NCBI RefSeq assembly: GCF_010731815.2
Contig: NZ_AP022593.1
Coordinates: 5,766,001 to 5,830,000, forward strand
Direction: 5' to 3'
Length of the DNA: 64,000 nucleotides
From: Mycolicibacterium arabiense
GTDB lineage: Bacteria > Actinomycetota > Actinomycetes > Mycobacteriales > Mycobacteriaceae
Shown: one piece after another, positions 63,490 to 64,000 of the stretch
How positions within the stretch are numbered: position 1 is the stretch's first letter
How the letters are laid out: each line of letters opens with the position of its first letter
Translations under genes and position numbers: made by a program
The notes under the pieces: model-generated
Told to the model about the DNA's origin: nothing
Database searches by the model: none
What the model saw: only the letters and a program-made list of their open reading frames with translations

Positions 63490-64000
63490 GCCCTCCCGCG
63501 AATCCGATCGCGGACGTCCTGGCGCTGAGCCCCCTGCAGCAGGGGCTCTACTCGCTGGCGGGGCTGACCGACCGCGAGGACGGCGCCGACCCGTACGTCA
63601 TCGCGATGGCCGCCGACGTCGAGGGCACCCTCGACCCGGAACTGCTCCGCGAGTGCGCCGAGAAGCTGTTGGTACGGCACCCCAACCTGCGTTCCAGTTT
63701 CGTCCAGGGCAACCTGAGCAAGCCCGTCGCCGTCGTCCCCTCGGCCGTCGAACTGCCCTGGCGACACGTCGTCGCGTCCGCCGCCGAGGCCGTCGCCCTG
63801 GAGGACGAGGAACGACGCCGATCCTTCGACTTGGGCAGGGGCCCGGTCATCCGGTTCCTGCTCGTCGAGAAGCCCGACCTGCGGTGGCGCCTGGTGGTGG
63901 TGGCCCACCACATCGTGATCGACGGCTGGTCGCTGCCGGTGTTCGTCGGCGAACTCATCGCCCTGTACTGCGCCGGTGGAGACGTCGACGCGCTGCCGCA
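63486..64000 (+). CDS. mbtF: Mycobactin peptide synthetase MbtF, N-terminal fragment
   Basis: GTG 63486 overlaps the mbtE stop and opens a frame running off the window after about 171 residues. It starts as a condensation or epimerisation-type domain: NPIADVLALSPLQQGLYSLAGL, then ANLRSSF-like NLRSSFVQGN, and the HHxxxDG motif VVVAHHIVIDGWSLPVFVGEL near 135-155. In M. tuberculosis MbtF adds the second lysine that becomes the cyclic hydroxamate. Everything after the first C-domain half lies outside the window. Confidence 0.9.
   Translation, partial: MSPPANPIADVLALSPLQQGLYSLAGLTDREDGADPYVIAMAADVEGTLDPELLRECAEKLLVRHPNLRSSFVQGNLSKPVAVVPSAVELPWRHVVASAAEAVALEDEERRRSFDLGRGPVIRFLLVEKPDLRWRLVVVAHHIVIDGWSLPVFVGELIALYCAGGDVDALP

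Overview
The window is high-GC actinobacterial DNA. Its gene order closely follows the Mycobacterium tuberculosis chromosome from about proA (Rv2427c) to mbtF (Rv2379c), in the opposite orientation. Features such as a SubI-CysTWA importer, a complete mycobactin operon with tandem IdeR boxes, a perfect mycobacterial SOS box and many GTG or leaderless starts all fit a Mycolicibacterium or related environmental mycobacterium. No rRNA, tRNA, CRISPR array or transposase was seen.

Layout. 1-7.2 kb: tail of proA, a MoxR/VWA pair, a SIMPL protein, then a tight run nadD-rsfS-gpgP-octT-like-degV-like. 7.2-12.6 kb: a dehydrogenase, a RidA protein, comEA-comEC-holA and convergent rpsT. 12.6-16.2 kb: a permuted ATP-grasp/alpha-E/transglutaminase operon. 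16.2-18.7 kb: an RNase Z-like gene broken by one missing base, an aldo/keto reductase and a CBS-domain gene with a CRP-type site. 18.7-22.7 kb: a metNIQ importer running into a flavin monooxygenase. 22.7-33.7 kb: GNAT, PemK-like, lepA, two lipoproteins, GAF, an SOS-controlled DUF222/HNH gene, an ANTAR-only protein, GH15 trehalase, an FAD monooxygenase and three tiny membrane proteins.

33.8-41.3 kb is the assimilatory sulfate module. Importer genes subI-cysTWA (+) converge with sirA-cysH-chelatase (-). Each side is preceded by a short leaderless ORF ending in clustered cysteine codons, which looks like a cysteine-responsive attenuator.

41.3-64 kb holds hemW, then a 1743-residue iterative type I polyketide synthase of the 6-methylsalicylic acid synthase type. 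It is followed by the mycobactin genes mbtA (-) and mbtB-TE-mbtC-mbtD-mbtE-mbtF (+, mbtF cut by the window end). The salicylate synthase gene mbtI, which lies close to this locus in the mycobacteria I know, is not in the window. The strongest hypothesis is that the polyketide synthase supplies 6-methylsalicylate, instead of chorismate-derived salicylate, as the aryl cap of the siderophore. That would explain genetically the methylated aryl ring known from mycobactins such as mycobactin P.
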